Shown: positions 32,638 to 41,344 of the stretch, piece after piece
Numbering within the stretch: the stretch's first letter is position 1
Layout of the letters: each line of letters starts with the position of its first letter
DNA from: Bacteroidota bacterium
GTDB taxonomy: Bacteria; Bacteroidota; Bacteroidia; Sphingobacteriales; Sphingobacteriaceae
Assembly: GCA_026224775.1 (NCBI GenBank)
Contig: JAMFRP010000023.1
Location: 1-56,952, forward strand
Length of the DNA: 56,952 nucleotides
Reading direction: 5' to 3'
Translations under genes and position numbers: made by a program
The notes under the pieces: generated by a model
What the model saw: the letters and a program-made list of their open reading frames with translations, nothing else
Database searches by the model: none
What the model was told of the DNA's origin: nothing

Positions 32638-33972
32638 ATGAAGAAATATATATACACCCTGCTGATCGCTTCAACAATAGGAAGCATAAAGCCGGCATTG
32701 GCGCAAACCAAGGCTTACGAAACCACAGTTGATGGCGTAAAAGTTATTGTACAACCAAGCGGTAACAACATTGTTGAGATACAAACTGTAATAAGGGGCG
32801 GCGTTGATACTTATCCCGACAGTAAAATGGGTATTGAAGCAATGGCCATGCGTGCTTTAACAGAGTGCGGTACTGCTAAACATGATAAAAATAGTTTTAA
32901 AGATGCATTAGATAAAGTTAGCGCATCTGTAAATGCTTATACAGGTAAGGATTACGCGGTTATTGCTATGAGCTGTGTAAAACCAGACTTTGGCACTGTT
33001 TGGCCACTTTATACCGAGGCGATAACCGAACCCAAGTTTGATACAACTGAATTTACACGGATTAAGCAGGATGCGATAAATGCTTTGCGTGCAAATGAAT
33101 CTCAGCCTGATGCATCTATTGATAAAATGGCCAACAAAGTAGCATTTGCCGGAAGAGATTACGCCAAAGAACCACAAGGAACTCCTGATATAATCAACGG
33201 TTTGACTGCGGCTGAAACTAAGGCATATTACAATTCTATATTGACAAAATCGCGCATGTTTATTGTTATTGTGGGCGATATAAGTCAGGCTGATATTGAA
33301 AGTAAGGTTAAAGGTTTATTGTCTACCATTAAAAAAGGCGCACCTTATGCGATGAAGGAATCTTTCTTCAGGGCATACAATAACTCGTTTAATGAAGAAT
33401 CGAAAGAATTGGCCACTAACTACGTTGAAGGTGTAACCAGCGGCCCGCAGGTAAGTGCACCGGACTATTACGCTTTTCAGATAGCGATGCGCATTTTCGC
33501 CGACAGGCATTTCCTTGATATTCGCACAAACAACGGACTTTCGTATGCACCGCAGGCATGGTTTAGCTCAGGGTCAATATCAGTGGCTAAGTTCTCCGTA
33601 TCAACCACACAACCTAATAAATACATAGCTGTATTTGATAAGCTTGTTGACAGCACCAAACACAATGGCTTTACATCAGCCGAACTGGCTGATATGAAGG
33701 TAACCTACCTTACCGGTTTCTACTATAAAAACGAAACCAATGCTGCGCAGGCATCATCAATTGTATCTAACGAGGTATTACATAACGATTGGAGGAAATC
33801 ATTAACGCTGATAGATAATGTTAAAAAGATAACCCTAAACGATATCAACAATGCATTTGTAAAATACATTGGTAACATTGTTTGGGTTTATCAAGGTGAT
33901 ACCAAAAAGGTTGATCCAACATTATACAAGAATGGTACTTTACATCAAGGTGATAACCCGGTGAATAATTAA
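32638..33972 (+). CDS. M16 family protein without zinc site, probable partner subunit
   Basis: A 444-residue secreted M16 fold (signal peptide ending ALAQ near residue 23). At the place of HxxEH it has IEAMAMRALTECGTAKH, so no zinc can be bound. The substrate-binding Arg/Tyr motif of the C-terminal half survives as RTNNGLSYAPQAW. In M16B heterodimers one subunit carries zinc and the other this R/Y pair, which fits the two adjacent genes. The start is the ATG at 32638 shortly after the previous stop, so the pair is an operon. It ends at a bidirectional terminator. Confidence 0.92.
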   Translation: MKKYIYTLLIASTIGSIKPALAQTKAYETTVDGVKVIVQPSGNNIVEIQTVIRGGVDTYPDSKMGIEAMAMRALTECGTAKHDKNSFKDALDKVSASVNAYTGKDYAVIAMSCVKPDFGTVWPLYTEAITEPKFDTTEFTRIKQDAINALRANESQPDASIDKMANKVAFAGRDYAKEPQGTPDIINGLTAAETKAYYNSILTKSRMFIVIVGDISQADIESKVKGLLSTIKKGAPYAMKESFFRAYNNSFNEESKELATNYVEGVTSGPQVSAPDYYAFQIAMRIFADRHFLDIRTNNGLSYAPQAWFSSGSISVAKFSVSTTQPNKYIAVFDKLVDSTKHNGFTSAELADMKVTYLTGFYYKNETNAAQASSIVSNEVLHNDWRKSLTLIDNVKKITLNDINNAFVKYIGNIVWVYQGDTKKVDPTLYKNGTLHQGDNPVNN

Positions 33973-33987
33973 AACGTTAATGACTGT

Positions 33988-34026
33988 AAACAGAAAAGGA
34001 GGTTAATTAGCCTCCTTTTCTGTTTT
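33988..34026. terminator. Bidirectional terminator between the M16 genes and glyS
   Basis: A perfect 15-bp stem pairs aaacagaaaaggagg (33988-34002) with cctccttttctgttt (34011-34025) around an eight-base loop. A/T-rich flanks on both sides allow it to serve both convergent units. Confidence 0.95.
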
Positions 34027-34041
34027 AATATGTTTTAGGTT

Positions 34042-35520
34042 TTATCCCAATAAATTTCTCCAGCTCACCATATCGCCAATAATCTTTCTCAGGTCATCAG
34101 CAGCAACACGTTCCTGGTCCATTTTATCTCGGTAGCGGATGGTAACGGTATTATCTTCTAAAGTTTGATGATCCACCGTGATACAGAAAGGTGTACCGAT
34201 AGCATCCTGGCGACGGTAGCGTTTACCGATAGCATCTTTCTCCTCATATTGCAAGTTGAAATCGGTTTTCAGACTATCCATTATCTCGCGGGCCTTTTCA
34301 GGCAGACCGTCTTTTTTAGTTAACGGGAATATAGCAGCCTTTACCGGTGCAAGGCAAGGGTGTAACCTTAATACCGTACGGCTATCCTGTCTCTCTTCGG
34401 TGCTTAGGTCTTCTTCCTCAAAAGCGTTGATCATCGTAAGCAAGAACATCCGGTCTAAACCTATCGAAGTCTCAATAACATAAGGCACATAGTTACCATA
34501 TGGCTTGCCGTTCTCATCCAGTTCAGGATCAAAATACTGCATTTTTTTGCCGGAGAACTTCTGGTGCTGACTCAAATCAAAGTCAGTACGGCTATGTATA
34601 CCCTCAACTTCTTTAAAGCCGAATGGGAACTCAAATTCAATATCAAAAGCAGCGTCGGCATAGTGCGCCAGCTTTACATGCTCATGAAAACGGTATTTAT
34701 TTACATCAGTACCCAAAGCTAAATGCCAGTCAAGGCGGGTTTGTTTCCATTTATCAAACCATGCAGCTTGTGTGCCGGGGCGAACAAAAAATTGCATTTC
34801 CATTTGCTCAAATTCGCGCATACGGATAATGAATTGCCTTGCAATAACCTCATTACGGAAAGCTTTACCAATTTGCGCTATACCAAATGGAATTTTCATC
34901 CTGCCTGATTTTTGCACGTTCAAATAATTTACAAATATACCCTGCGCTGTTTCCGGGCGAAGATAAACTACATCGGCATCATCAGCCACAGCGCCCATCT
35001 GCGTGCTGAACATCAGGTTAAACTGGCGAACGTCAGTCCAGTTAACAGTGCCGCTGATAGGGCAGGCAATTTTATGTTCGATGATCAGCTCTTTAAGACG
35101 AGGAAGGTCTTCATTTTTAAGAGCCTCGTCCATGTCGTTCTGTAAAGTTTCAGCTTTATCAGTCTGGCCGTCGGTATCATATTTAGCTATTTTGTCTTCC
35201 AATAACTGGTCGGCGCGGTAGCGTTTGTTCGAGTCTTTGTTATCGATCATCGGGTCGCTGAAACCATCCACGTGGCCGCTCGCTTTCCAAATTTTCGGAT
35301 GCATAAATATGGCACTGTCAATCCCGACAATGTTATCATTCATTTGCACCATGGCTTTCCACCAATAGGTTTTAATGTTGTTCTTCAACTCGGCGCCCAT
35401 TTGTCCATAGTCGTAAACGGCGCTCAAGCCATCATATATCTCGCTCGATGGAAATACAAAACCGTATTCCTTAGCGTGTGCTATTACATTTTTAAAAAGT
35501 TCGTCGGGTGCATTGCTCAT
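34042..35520 (-). CDS. glyS: Glycyl-tRNA synthetase, single-chain (alpha2) type
   Basis: A 492-residue class II aminoacyl-tRNA synthetase. It has the zinc/insert-bearing N-terminus typical of the eukaryote/Thermus-like form (FPSSEIYDGLSAVYDYGQMG) and the glycine pocket LRPETAQGIFVNY. Motif 2 is FRNEVIARQFIIRMREFEQME and motif 3 is IETSIGLDRMFLL, each quoted up to the usual limit of the motif. The anticodon-binding domain lies at about 400-490. It charges tRNA-Gly. Bacteria with the alpha2beta2 form have two genes; this lineage uses one. A TATATTTG box lies just upstream on the minus strand. Confidence 0.96.
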   Translation of the reverse strand: MSNAPDELFKNVIAHAKEYGFVFPSSEIYDGLSAVYDYGQMGAELKNNIKTYWWKAMVQMNDNIVGIDSAIFMHPKIWKASGHVDGFSDPMIDNKDSNKRYRADQLLEDKIAKYDTDGQTDKAETLQNDMDEALKNEDLPRLKELIIEHKIACPISGTVNWTDVRQFNLMFSTQMGAVADDADVVYLRPETAQGIFVNYLNVQKSGRMKIPFGIAQIGKAFRNEVIARQFIIRMREFEQMEMQFFVRPGTQAAWFDKWKQTRLDWHLALGTDVNKYRFHEHVKLAHYADAAFDIEFEFPFGFKEVEGIHSRTDFDLSQHQKFSGKKMQYFDPELDENGKPYGNYVPYVIETSIGLDRMFLLTMINAFEEEDLSTEERQDSRTVLRLHPCLAPVKAAIFPLTKKDGLPEKAREIMDSLKTDFNLQYEEKDAIGKRYRRQDAIGTPFCITVDHQTLEDNTVTIRYRDKMDQERVAADDLRKIIGDMVSWRNLLG

Positions 35521-35528
35521 AATAGGGG

Positions 35529-35536
35529 CAAATATA
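35529..35536 (-). promoter_or_regulatory. Candidate -7 element of glyS
   Basis: Read on the minus strand, TATATTTG matches TAnnTTTG exactly and lies only nine bases before the start codon, implying a very short or absent leader. No -33 TTTG is visible at 19-21 bases. Confidence 0.4.
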
Positions 35537-35591
35537 GTTTTTAGTAGGCAAGTGAGAAAGTATCAATTAATAAACCTTTTACACCAGTTGA

Positions 35592-35733
35592 TTCACCCCG
35601 ACTACGCTTCGCTGGTCGACCCTCTCTCCGCCTGTGGCGCAAAGAGGGTGAAAAAAAAGAATTCTCCCACGCCCTCTTTGTCGCGCAGCGAAAGAGAGGA
35701 CAGGTTGAGCGGCTGAGCGCAAACCGGGTGAGT
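35592..35733 (+). repeat. Intergenic palindromic repeat family E, copy 1
   Basis: Begins ttcaccccgactacgcttcg and ends aaaccgggtgagt, so the ends are imperfect inverted copies (cacccgg/ccgggtg type). Its first 35 bases after the opening (35593-35627) are repeated exactly at 35764-35798. The inner parts can pair as a long rod. Short frames through it are not genes. Confidence 0.85.
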
Positions 35734-35761
35734 CAAAACGCTAATGCATGGCGAAGAGTTA

Positions 35762-35889
35762 ACTCACCCCGACTACGCTTCGCTGGTCGACCCTCTCTTT
35801 CGCTGCGCGATATAGAGGGTGAAAAAGAAAATGCCTTTCCCTCTTTATCGCTTGGGATAGAGAGGCGAGCGAAGCAAAACCGGGTGAGT
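35762..35889 (+). repeat. Intergenic palindromic repeat family E, copy 2
   Basis: Same layout and ends as the copy at 35592-35733, in direct orientation 171 bases away. The first 35 bases are identical and the interior has diverged, with a few gaps. The two copies together fill most of the gap between glyS and the flavin reductase gene. Confidence 0.85.
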
Positions 35890-35979
35890 AGACCCGCCAA
35901 TGCAAAACACACCAAGCGAAAACCATCAATCCCTCAAACAAATCACCATTAAATAAATTATCTATAAAAGCATTTCATC

Positions 35980-36648
35980 ATGTCACACACCGTCAAAATT
36001 ATATCGATAGAGCCTGTTACCCATAATGTTAACAGGTACAGGGTTGAAAAACCCAAGGGCTTCAGTTTTACACCCGGCCAGGCAACCGATCTATCCATTA
36101 ACCAACCTAAATGGAAAGACAAAAAGAACCCATTTACCTTCACCTGCCTTAACAGCGACCCCTATCTTGAATTTACCATAAAGAGCTATCGCGACAGCAA
36201 GGAAGGTGTTACCGAACATTTACGTAAGTTAAAGCCTGGAGATGAATTCATTATTAGCGATGCCTGGGGAGCGATAGAGTACAAAGGCCCTGGCTATTTT
36301 ATTGCCGGTGGCGCAGGCATAACGCCCTTTATCGCCATACTAAGGCAGTTACATAAAGACGGTAAGATCGGTTATAACAAGCTATTCTTCAGCAACAAAA
36401 CTACCGCCGATATTATTTTGGCCGATGAACTTAAACAGATGCTTGGCGATAATGCCATTTTTACCACGACAGAACACAAGGAAATTCTTGGCGATCACCG
36501 CCGTATCAATGCTGCGTTTTTAGAAGCCGAGGTTGAGGATTTTAAAACGCACTTTTACGTTTGCGGCCCCGATCCCATGGTTGCGGGAATCTCCGGAATA
36601 CTCGAAAAATTGGGTGCCAAAGCGGAGTCGGTTGTTTTTGAGAAATAG
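35980..36648 (+). CDS. Ferredoxin-NADP reductase-type flavin oxidoreductase
   Basis: A 222-residue FNR-fold protein. The FAD domain carries NRYRVEKPKGFSFTPGQAT and KNPFTFTCLNS, a variant of the RxYS FAD-binding site. The NAD(P) domain carries YFIAGGAGITPFIAILRQL and the C-terminal VCGPDPMVAGI. There is no 2Fe-2S plant-type ferredoxin domain and no haem domain, so it is a stand-alone reductase that passes electrons from NAD(P)H to a separate partner such as a flavodoxin, ferredoxin or quinone. The partner is not in the neighbourhood. Confidence 0.88.
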   Translation: MSHTVKIISIEPVTHNVNRYRVEKPKGFSFTPGQATDLSINQPKWKDKKNPFTFTCLNSDPYLEFTIKSYRDSKEGVTEHLRKLKPGDEFIISDAWGAIEYKGPGYFIAGGAGITPFIAILRQLHKDGKIGYNKLFFSNKTTADIILADELKQMLGDNAIFTTTEHKEILGDHRRINAAFLEAEVEDFKTHFYVCGPDPMVAGISGILEKLGAKAESVVFEK

Positions 36649-36712
36649 CCGGGGGAATGACGAATGGGTGCTCTGAAAATTATGTAATTCTTAAATAAAT
36701 TATGTGTACTGG

Positions 36713-36785
36713 ATGTCACCCTGAGGCACTCGAAGGGTGAGCGCAGAGGCCCGCCCATATGCTTCGAGTGCCTCAGCATGACCAT
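36713..36785 (+). repeat. Intergenic palindromic repeat (family D)
   Basis: Arms ctgaggcactcgaag (36721-36735) and cttcgagtgcctcag (36762-36776) are perfect inverted copies; outer sequence atgtcaccc/catgaccat pairs partly. Its ends again resemble the gtcat...atgac termini of families A, B and C. Confidence 0.85.
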
Positions 36786-36836
36786 TTTTATAATTACTGA
36801 CAAAACACTGTCAGCACTTCTTTAAATACTTGTTCG

Positions 36837-36844
36837 TAAATTTG
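36837..36844 (+). promoter_or_regulatory. Candidate -7 element upstream of gldA
   Basis: TAAATTTG matches TAnnTTTG, about 90 bases before the gldA start. No convincing -33 partner is seen. Confidence 0.3.
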
Positions 36845-36933
36845 GAGGTGCCGATTTGATGAAACCTGGGGCTTGATGATAAAATCTTCAATCTCGTATC
36901 TCATATCTCAATTCTAAAATCTATTTTTACCCC

Positions 36934-37641
36934 ATGAGTATCCGTGTTGAATCCCTAACCAAAATTTACGGTAAACAAAAGGCTGTTGATAGCATTTCTT
37001 TTTCGGCAGAGCCGGGAGTGCTTGGTTTTTTGGGCCCGAATGGCGCAGGCAAATCAACCACCATGAAAATACTCACCTGCTTCATCCCACAAACGTCAGG
37101 TACAGCCACCGTTTGCGGTTTTGATATAGAGAAACAATCGCTTGATGTTCGCAAACACATCGGCTACCTGCCCGAGAGCAATTCGCTTTACCTGGATATG
37201 TATGTAAAGGAATCATTGGGATTTATCGCTGGCATTCACAAAATATCATCCCCCGAAAAACGCATAGCGCAAGTTATTGAGCAAACAGGCTTAGGCCCTG
37301 AGCAGCACAAAAAAGTAGGACAGCTTTCAAAAGGATACCGCCAAAGGGTAGGGTTGGCGCAAGCTATTTTGCATAACCCCGAGGTTTTGATCTTGGATGA
37401 ACCAACATCCGGACTCGATCCCAACCAATTAATCGGCATCCGCCAATTAATAACCGATTTGGGCAAAACTAAAACCATTGTACTAAGTACCCACATTATG
37501 CAGGAGGTTGAAGCTGTTTGTAATAACGTCATCATTATTAACAAAGGCAAAATCGTGGCTAACGATAGTCTGCAAGGCTTACGTGACAAGAATGCGGGTA
37601 AATCCCTTGAAAATATTTTTATTGAACTAACGAATAAATAA
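36934..37641 (+). CDS. gldA: ABC transporter ATP-binding protein, GldA-like
   Basis: A 235-residue ATPase subunit. Walker A is GPNGAGKSTT (about residue 33), the signature LSKGYRQRVGLAQAI, Walker B VLILDEPTSGLDP and the switch His in VLSTHIMQEVEA. It begins MSIRVESLTKIYGKQKAVDSI. Five bases later starts a permease fused to a GldG-like protein, which marks this as GldA of the gliding-motility-associated ABC transporter. Homologues also occur in non-gliding Bacteroidota, so motility is not proven. The transported substrate is unknown. Confidence 0.87.
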   Translation: MSIRVESLTKIYGKQKAVDSISFSAEPGVLGFLGPNGAGKSTTMKILTCFIPQTSGTATVCGFDIEKQSLDVRKHIGYLPESNSLYLDMYVKESLGFIAGIHKISSPEKRIAQVIEQTGLGPEQHKKVGQLSKGYRQRVGLAQAILHNPEVLILDEPTSGLDPNQLIGIRQLITDLGKTKTIVLSTHIMQEVEAVCNNVIIINKGKIVANDSLQGLRDKNAGKSLENIFIELTNK

Positions 37642-37646
37642 GCAAC

Positions 37647-40052
37647 GTGTACAGTATCCTAAAAAAAGAAATAACCTCATATCTCAGTTCGTTAGTGGCC
37701 TACGTAACCATTGGCGTATTTTTAATTGTACTGGGGCTTTTTTTATGGGTTTTTCCTGATTCAAGTATATTGGATTATGGCTACGCTGGTTTAGATAGCT
37801 TATTCAGCACTGCACCATACCTGTTTATGTTTCTGGTACCGGCTATCACCATGCGCTCATTGGCCGAGGAACGCAGAGAAGGTACATTTGAATTACTCCT
37901 TACCCGCCCATTAACCGATTGGCAAATTGTTATCGGCAAATACTTAGCATCGCTATTAATTATCTTATTCGCTTTAGTACCAACACTGGTCTATTATTAC
38001 TCGGTTTATACCTTAGGTAACCCGGTTGGTAATATTGATACTGGTGCGGTTATCGGCTCGTACATCGGTTTATTTTTGTTAGGCGCATCATTCGCGGCAA
38101 TAGGCTTATTTGCTTCATCCATCAGCAAAAATCAGATCATCGCCTTTACCATCGCTGTATTCCTTTGTTTCTTTTTTTACAGCGGGTTTGATTCGCTAAG
38201 TCAGATACTATCCCTGCAAAATCTTACGCTCGAAAATTTTGGTATTACCGAGCATTATCAATCGGTAAGTCGTGGCGTATTAGATACCCGCGATCTTGTT
38301 TACTTCATTATCCTTGCGGGGATATTCCTTTGGTTAACCCTATTTGTACTGCTTAAACAACGCCAAAAAACAGTATTCAATAAATTTACTTTTGGTTGGA
38401 TAGGGGTGATGATTGTATTAGGGATCATATCAGCAGCAACATTTACCCGTTTCGATTTTACTAAAGAGAAACGCTATACCATATCGCCAATCAGCAGGCA
38501 AATTATGGGCGGCTTAACGCAGCCCATAAGAGTAACCGTTTATTTAAAGGGAGATAATTTCCCATCATGGGCCAAACGCCTGCAGCACTCAACCCGTGAT
38601 ATGCTGAACGACCTGCAAGCTTACTCTCATGGCAACCTAACTTATGATATTGTTGACCCGATAGCAGATATTAAAGCGTTACCCGATACCGCGCAAAAAG
38701 CCGTTTATGACAGCTTAGAGGCCAAAGGCATAGTAGGGCAGGGTTACAGCGTTAAAACGGATAATGGTGTATCGCAATTGCTATTGTTTCCTGAAGCATT
38801 GATTCAATACCGGGGAAGGCAGATTGTGGTGAACTTGATGCAATCGCGTATTGGTTTGTCTGATGATGAAGTGATCAACAACTCCATCCAAAATTTGGAA
38901 TATGCATTTTCATCAGCCATCAAAAAACTAACCAGCGGCGGTAAACCCGAAATTGGTTTTACCGAAGGCCATAATGAGTTAAGTGATATTCAACTGGAAG
39001 ACGGCATGAAAACCTTATCCGATGGTTTTGATGTAGGTAGGGTCGATCTAAAAACTATTCCTTTTGCCGGTTTGATGGGCATCAAACTATTAGTTATCCC
39101 GAAACCGGATAAGCCATTCACCGAGCAGGAAAAATATAAACTCGACCAATACATTATGCGCGGTGGGCGTGTATTATGGACGATAGACCCGGTAAGCGCC
39201 GAACTGGATAGCCTTCGTGGTCATGGCGGCGAAGAGATGGCTTTCCCTAAACAATTAAATCTGGATGATCAATTATTTACTTATGGTGTTCGCCTGAATT
39301 ATGACCTGATTGCTGATTTAGAATGCGCGCAAATTCCATTAAGTACCGGTAATGTTGGCGGGCAGGCGCAGATACAGATGGTGCCATGGTTGTTTTATCC
39401 GGTGTTTATGCCTACATCTAAGCACCCAATCGTAAAAAATTTGGATGGCATCCGTAGCGAATTTGCCAGTACCATTGATACACTTGCGGTTAAAGGCGTT
39501 TCCAAAACAGTACTGCTAACATCATCACCATATAACAAAAAGCTAAGTACGCCGAAGTTACTTTCTTTACAGGCAATAGAGCAGGAGCCTGATCCTAAAG
39601 AATTTCAAAGTACACCAAAAACAGTAGCGGTTTTATTGGAAGGCTCTTTTCCATCCGATTTCCTCAACAGGCCAATTCCCGAGGGTTTGAATGAGAATAT
39701 TCCGCAGCTCAATCAAAGTAAAGCCACAAAAATGATTGTCATCAGCGATGGCGATGTGTTTAAAAACCAGGTAGGGGCGGATGGTTCGCCATATCCTTTA
39801 GGATACGATCATTATACCCAGCAAACCTTCGGCAACAAAAATCTATTGCTAAATATAGCCGATTATATGACCGATGATTCCGGCCTTATCGCCCTGCGTA
39901 CCAAAGAAATACAGATCCGCCTGCTTGATCGTGCCCGTATACGTGCCGAAAAGTTGAAATGGCAATTAATTAATACCATTTTACCTTTGTGTTTAGTGTT
40001 AATATTTGCTATTTTTCAACATTATATTCGCAAGCGGAAGTATGCCCGTTAA
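37647..40052 (+). CDS. Fused GldF permease and GldG auxiliary protein
   Basis: An 801-residue fusion. Residues 1-240 are an ABC-2-type permease with six membrane helices (SLVAYVTIGVFLIVLGLFLW, MRSLAEERREGTFELLLTRP), matching GldF. From about 241 a new membrane helix (FGWIGVMIVLGIISAATF) leads into a large periplasmic ABC_transp_aux/GldG domain (YTISPISRQIMGGL, GKPEIGFTEGHNE). A C-terminal helix (INTILPLCLVLIFAIFQHYI) anchors the end. In Flavobacterium, gldF and gldG are separate adjacent genes. The start is a GTG five bases after gldA. Confidence 0.85.
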   Translation: MYSILKKEITSYLSSLVAYVTIGVFLIVLGLFLWVFPDSSILDYGYAGLDSLFSTAPYLFMFLVPAITMRSLAEERREGTFELLLTRPLTDWQIVIGKYLASLLIILFALVPTLVYYYSVYTLGNPVGNIDTGAVIGSYIGLFLLGASFAAIGLFASSISKNQIIAFTIAVFLCFFFYSGFDSLSQILSLQNLTLENFGITEHYQSVSRGVLDTRDLVYFIILAGIFLWLTLFVLLKQRQKTVFNKFTFGWIGVMIVLGIISAATFTRFDFTKEKRYTISPISRQIMGGLTQPIRVTVYLKGDNFPSWAKRLQHSTRDMLNDLQAYSHGNLTYDIVDPIADIKALPDTAQKAVYDSLEAKGIVGQGYSVKTDNGVSQLLLFPEALIQYRGRQIVVNLMQSRIGLSDDEVINNSIQNLEYAFSSAIKKLTSGGKPEIGFTEGHNELSDIQLEDGMKTLSDGFDVGRVDLKTIPFAGLMGIKLLVIPKPDKPFTEQEKYKLDQYIMRGGRVLWTIDPVSAELDSLRGHGGEEMAFPKQLNLDDQLFTYGVRLNYDLIADLECAQIPLSTGNVGGQAQIQMVPWLFYPVFMPTSKHPIVKNLDGIRSEFASTIDTLAVKGVSKTVLLTSSPYNKKLSTPKLLSLQAIEQEPDPKEFQSTPKTVAVLLEGSFPSDFLNRPIPEGLNENIPQLNQSKATKMIVISDGDVFKNQVGADGSPYPLGYDHYTQQTFGNKNLLLNIADYMTDDSGLIALRTKEIQIRLLDRARIRAEKLKWQLINTILPLCLVLIFAIFQHYIRKRKYAR

Positions 40053-40058
40053 ATTTTA

Positions 40059-40066
40059 TACTTTTG
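40059..40066 (+). promoter_or_regulatory. Candidate -7 element of dnaN
   Basis: TACTTTTG (TAnnTTTG) lies seven bases after the gldFG stop and 24 bases before the dnaN ATG, so dnaN may have its own promoter. The -33 partner is unclear. Confidence 0.4.
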
Positions 40067-40089
40067 AGTGATTAATTATAACGTTATAT

Positions 40090-41214
40090 ATGAGATTCAT
40101 TGTTTCTACATCAACATTACTCAAGCAACTACAGTCGGTTAGTGGCGCGTTAAGCAACAGTACCGTATTGCCTATATTAGAGAACTTTTTGTTTGAGATA
40201 AAAGATGGAAACTTAACCATTTCGGCTACCGACCTGCAAACCAGCATGACCACCTCTTTAAGCGTTGAAGCTAAAGAGAATGGCCGTATTGCTATACCAT
40301 CGCGCATATTATTAGAAACATTAAAATCGCTGCCCGAGCAACCGGTTACTTTTTCGGTTGATGACAGCACTTTTGCTATTGAAATAAGCGCAGGCGATGG
40401 TAAATACAAACTAAGTGGCGAGAATGGTGAGGATTTTCCTAAAATACCTACTGTTGAAAACGCTTCATCAGTAAATCTTCCGGCATCAGTATTAGCCGAG
40501 GCTATCAATAAAACCATCTTCGCGGTAAGTAATGATGAGTTGCGCCCGGCAATGACAGGTGTTTTTTGCCAGCTAACAACTGATTCATTAACCTTTGTAG
40601 CTACCGATGCGCATAAATTAGTACGTTACCGTCGTAAAGATGCTAAGGCAGCCAGCACAACGTCATTTATATTGCCTAAAAAGGCTTTAACACTTTTAAA
40701 ATCGGCTTTACCAACTGATGATGTAAATGTATCAGTTGAATATAACACCACCAGCGCGTTTTTTAAATTTGGTAACATCAATATGGTTTGCCGTTTAATT
40801 GACGAGCGCTATCCTGACTACGAGGCTGTAATACCTTTAAATAACCCGAATAAACTAAGTATCGACCGCCAGTCCTTTTTAGGATCGCTGAGCCGTGTTG
40901 CTATTTATGCCAATAAAACCACGCACCAGGTACGCCTAAAAATCAATGGCAGCGAGTTAAACATATCATCAGAAGATATTGATTTTGCAAACGAAGCGCA
41001 TGAGCGACTAAGCTGTCAATATGAAGGTGAGGATATGGAGATTGGTTTTAACGCGAGATTTTTAATAGAAATGTTAAAAAACCTTGCTTGTGAAGAAGTA
41101 TCACTGGAGATGTCGACACCTAACCGTGCCGGTTTATTATTACCACAAGGTGGAGATGAGAACGAGGATGTATTGATGTTGGTAATGCCGGTAATGCTTA
41201 ATAGTTACGCTTAA
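40090..41214 (+). CDS. dnaN: DNA polymerase III beta subunit (sliding clamp)
   Basis: A 374-residue protein in three repeated clamp domains. It starts MRFIVSTSTLLKQLQSVSGA and contains the typical VLPILENFLFEI, RPAMTGVFCQL, FVATDAHKLVRYR and the conserved C-terminal LVMPVMLNSYA, the equivalent of the usual MPMRL end. The homodimeric ring holds polymerase III and other partners on DNA. It is not beside dnaA here: it lies behind gldFG and before lipoprotein genes, so the window gives no sign of oriC. Confidence 0.97.
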   Translation: MRFIVSTSTLLKQLQSVSGALSNSTVLPILENFLFEIKDGNLTISATDLQTSMTTSLSVEAKENGRIAIPSRILLETLKSLPEQPVTFSVDDSTFAIEISAGDGKYKLSGENGEDFPKIPTVENASSVNLPASVLAEAINKTIFAVSNDELRPAMTGVFCQLTTDSLTFVATDAHKLVRYRRKDAKAASTTSFILPKKALTLLKSALPTDDVNVSVEYNTTSAFFKFGNINMVCRLIDERYPDYEAVIPLNNPNKLSIDRQSFLGSLSRVAIYANKTTHQVRLKINGSELNISSEDIDFANEAHERLSCQYEGEDMEIGFNARFLIEMLKNLACEEVSLEMSTPNRAGLLLPQGGDENEDVLMLVMPVMLNSYA

Positions 41215-41264
41215 CCCGCCTGCCGGCTGGCAGGGTTGTAAACTTAAATTATAAATCCCAAATG

Positions 41265-41291
41265 AGTCCGGCGTAAAAACCGGACTTTTTT
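41265..41291 (+). terminator. Terminator after dnaN
   Basis: agtccgg (41265-41271) pairs with ccggact (41280-41286), followed by a run of T. Confidence 0.88.
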
Positions 41292-41344
41292 GTTCGTTAA
41301 GATAACAAATACACCGTAATCGCAGTTATATAGCATTTACTTAT

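Noticed and set aside
35513..35952. Several 60-75 codon frames on both strands in the glyS/reductase gap
   Set aside because: They run through palindromic repeat family E and reflect its base composition, not genes.
40056..40517. 153-codon open frame antisense to dnaN
   Set aside because: dnaN on the plus strand is certain; the antisense frame is a composition effect.
40090..41214. dnaN as a marker of the replication origin
   Set aside because: No dnaA, DnaA-box cluster or gyrase gene is near; in this phylum dnaN is often away from dnaA.
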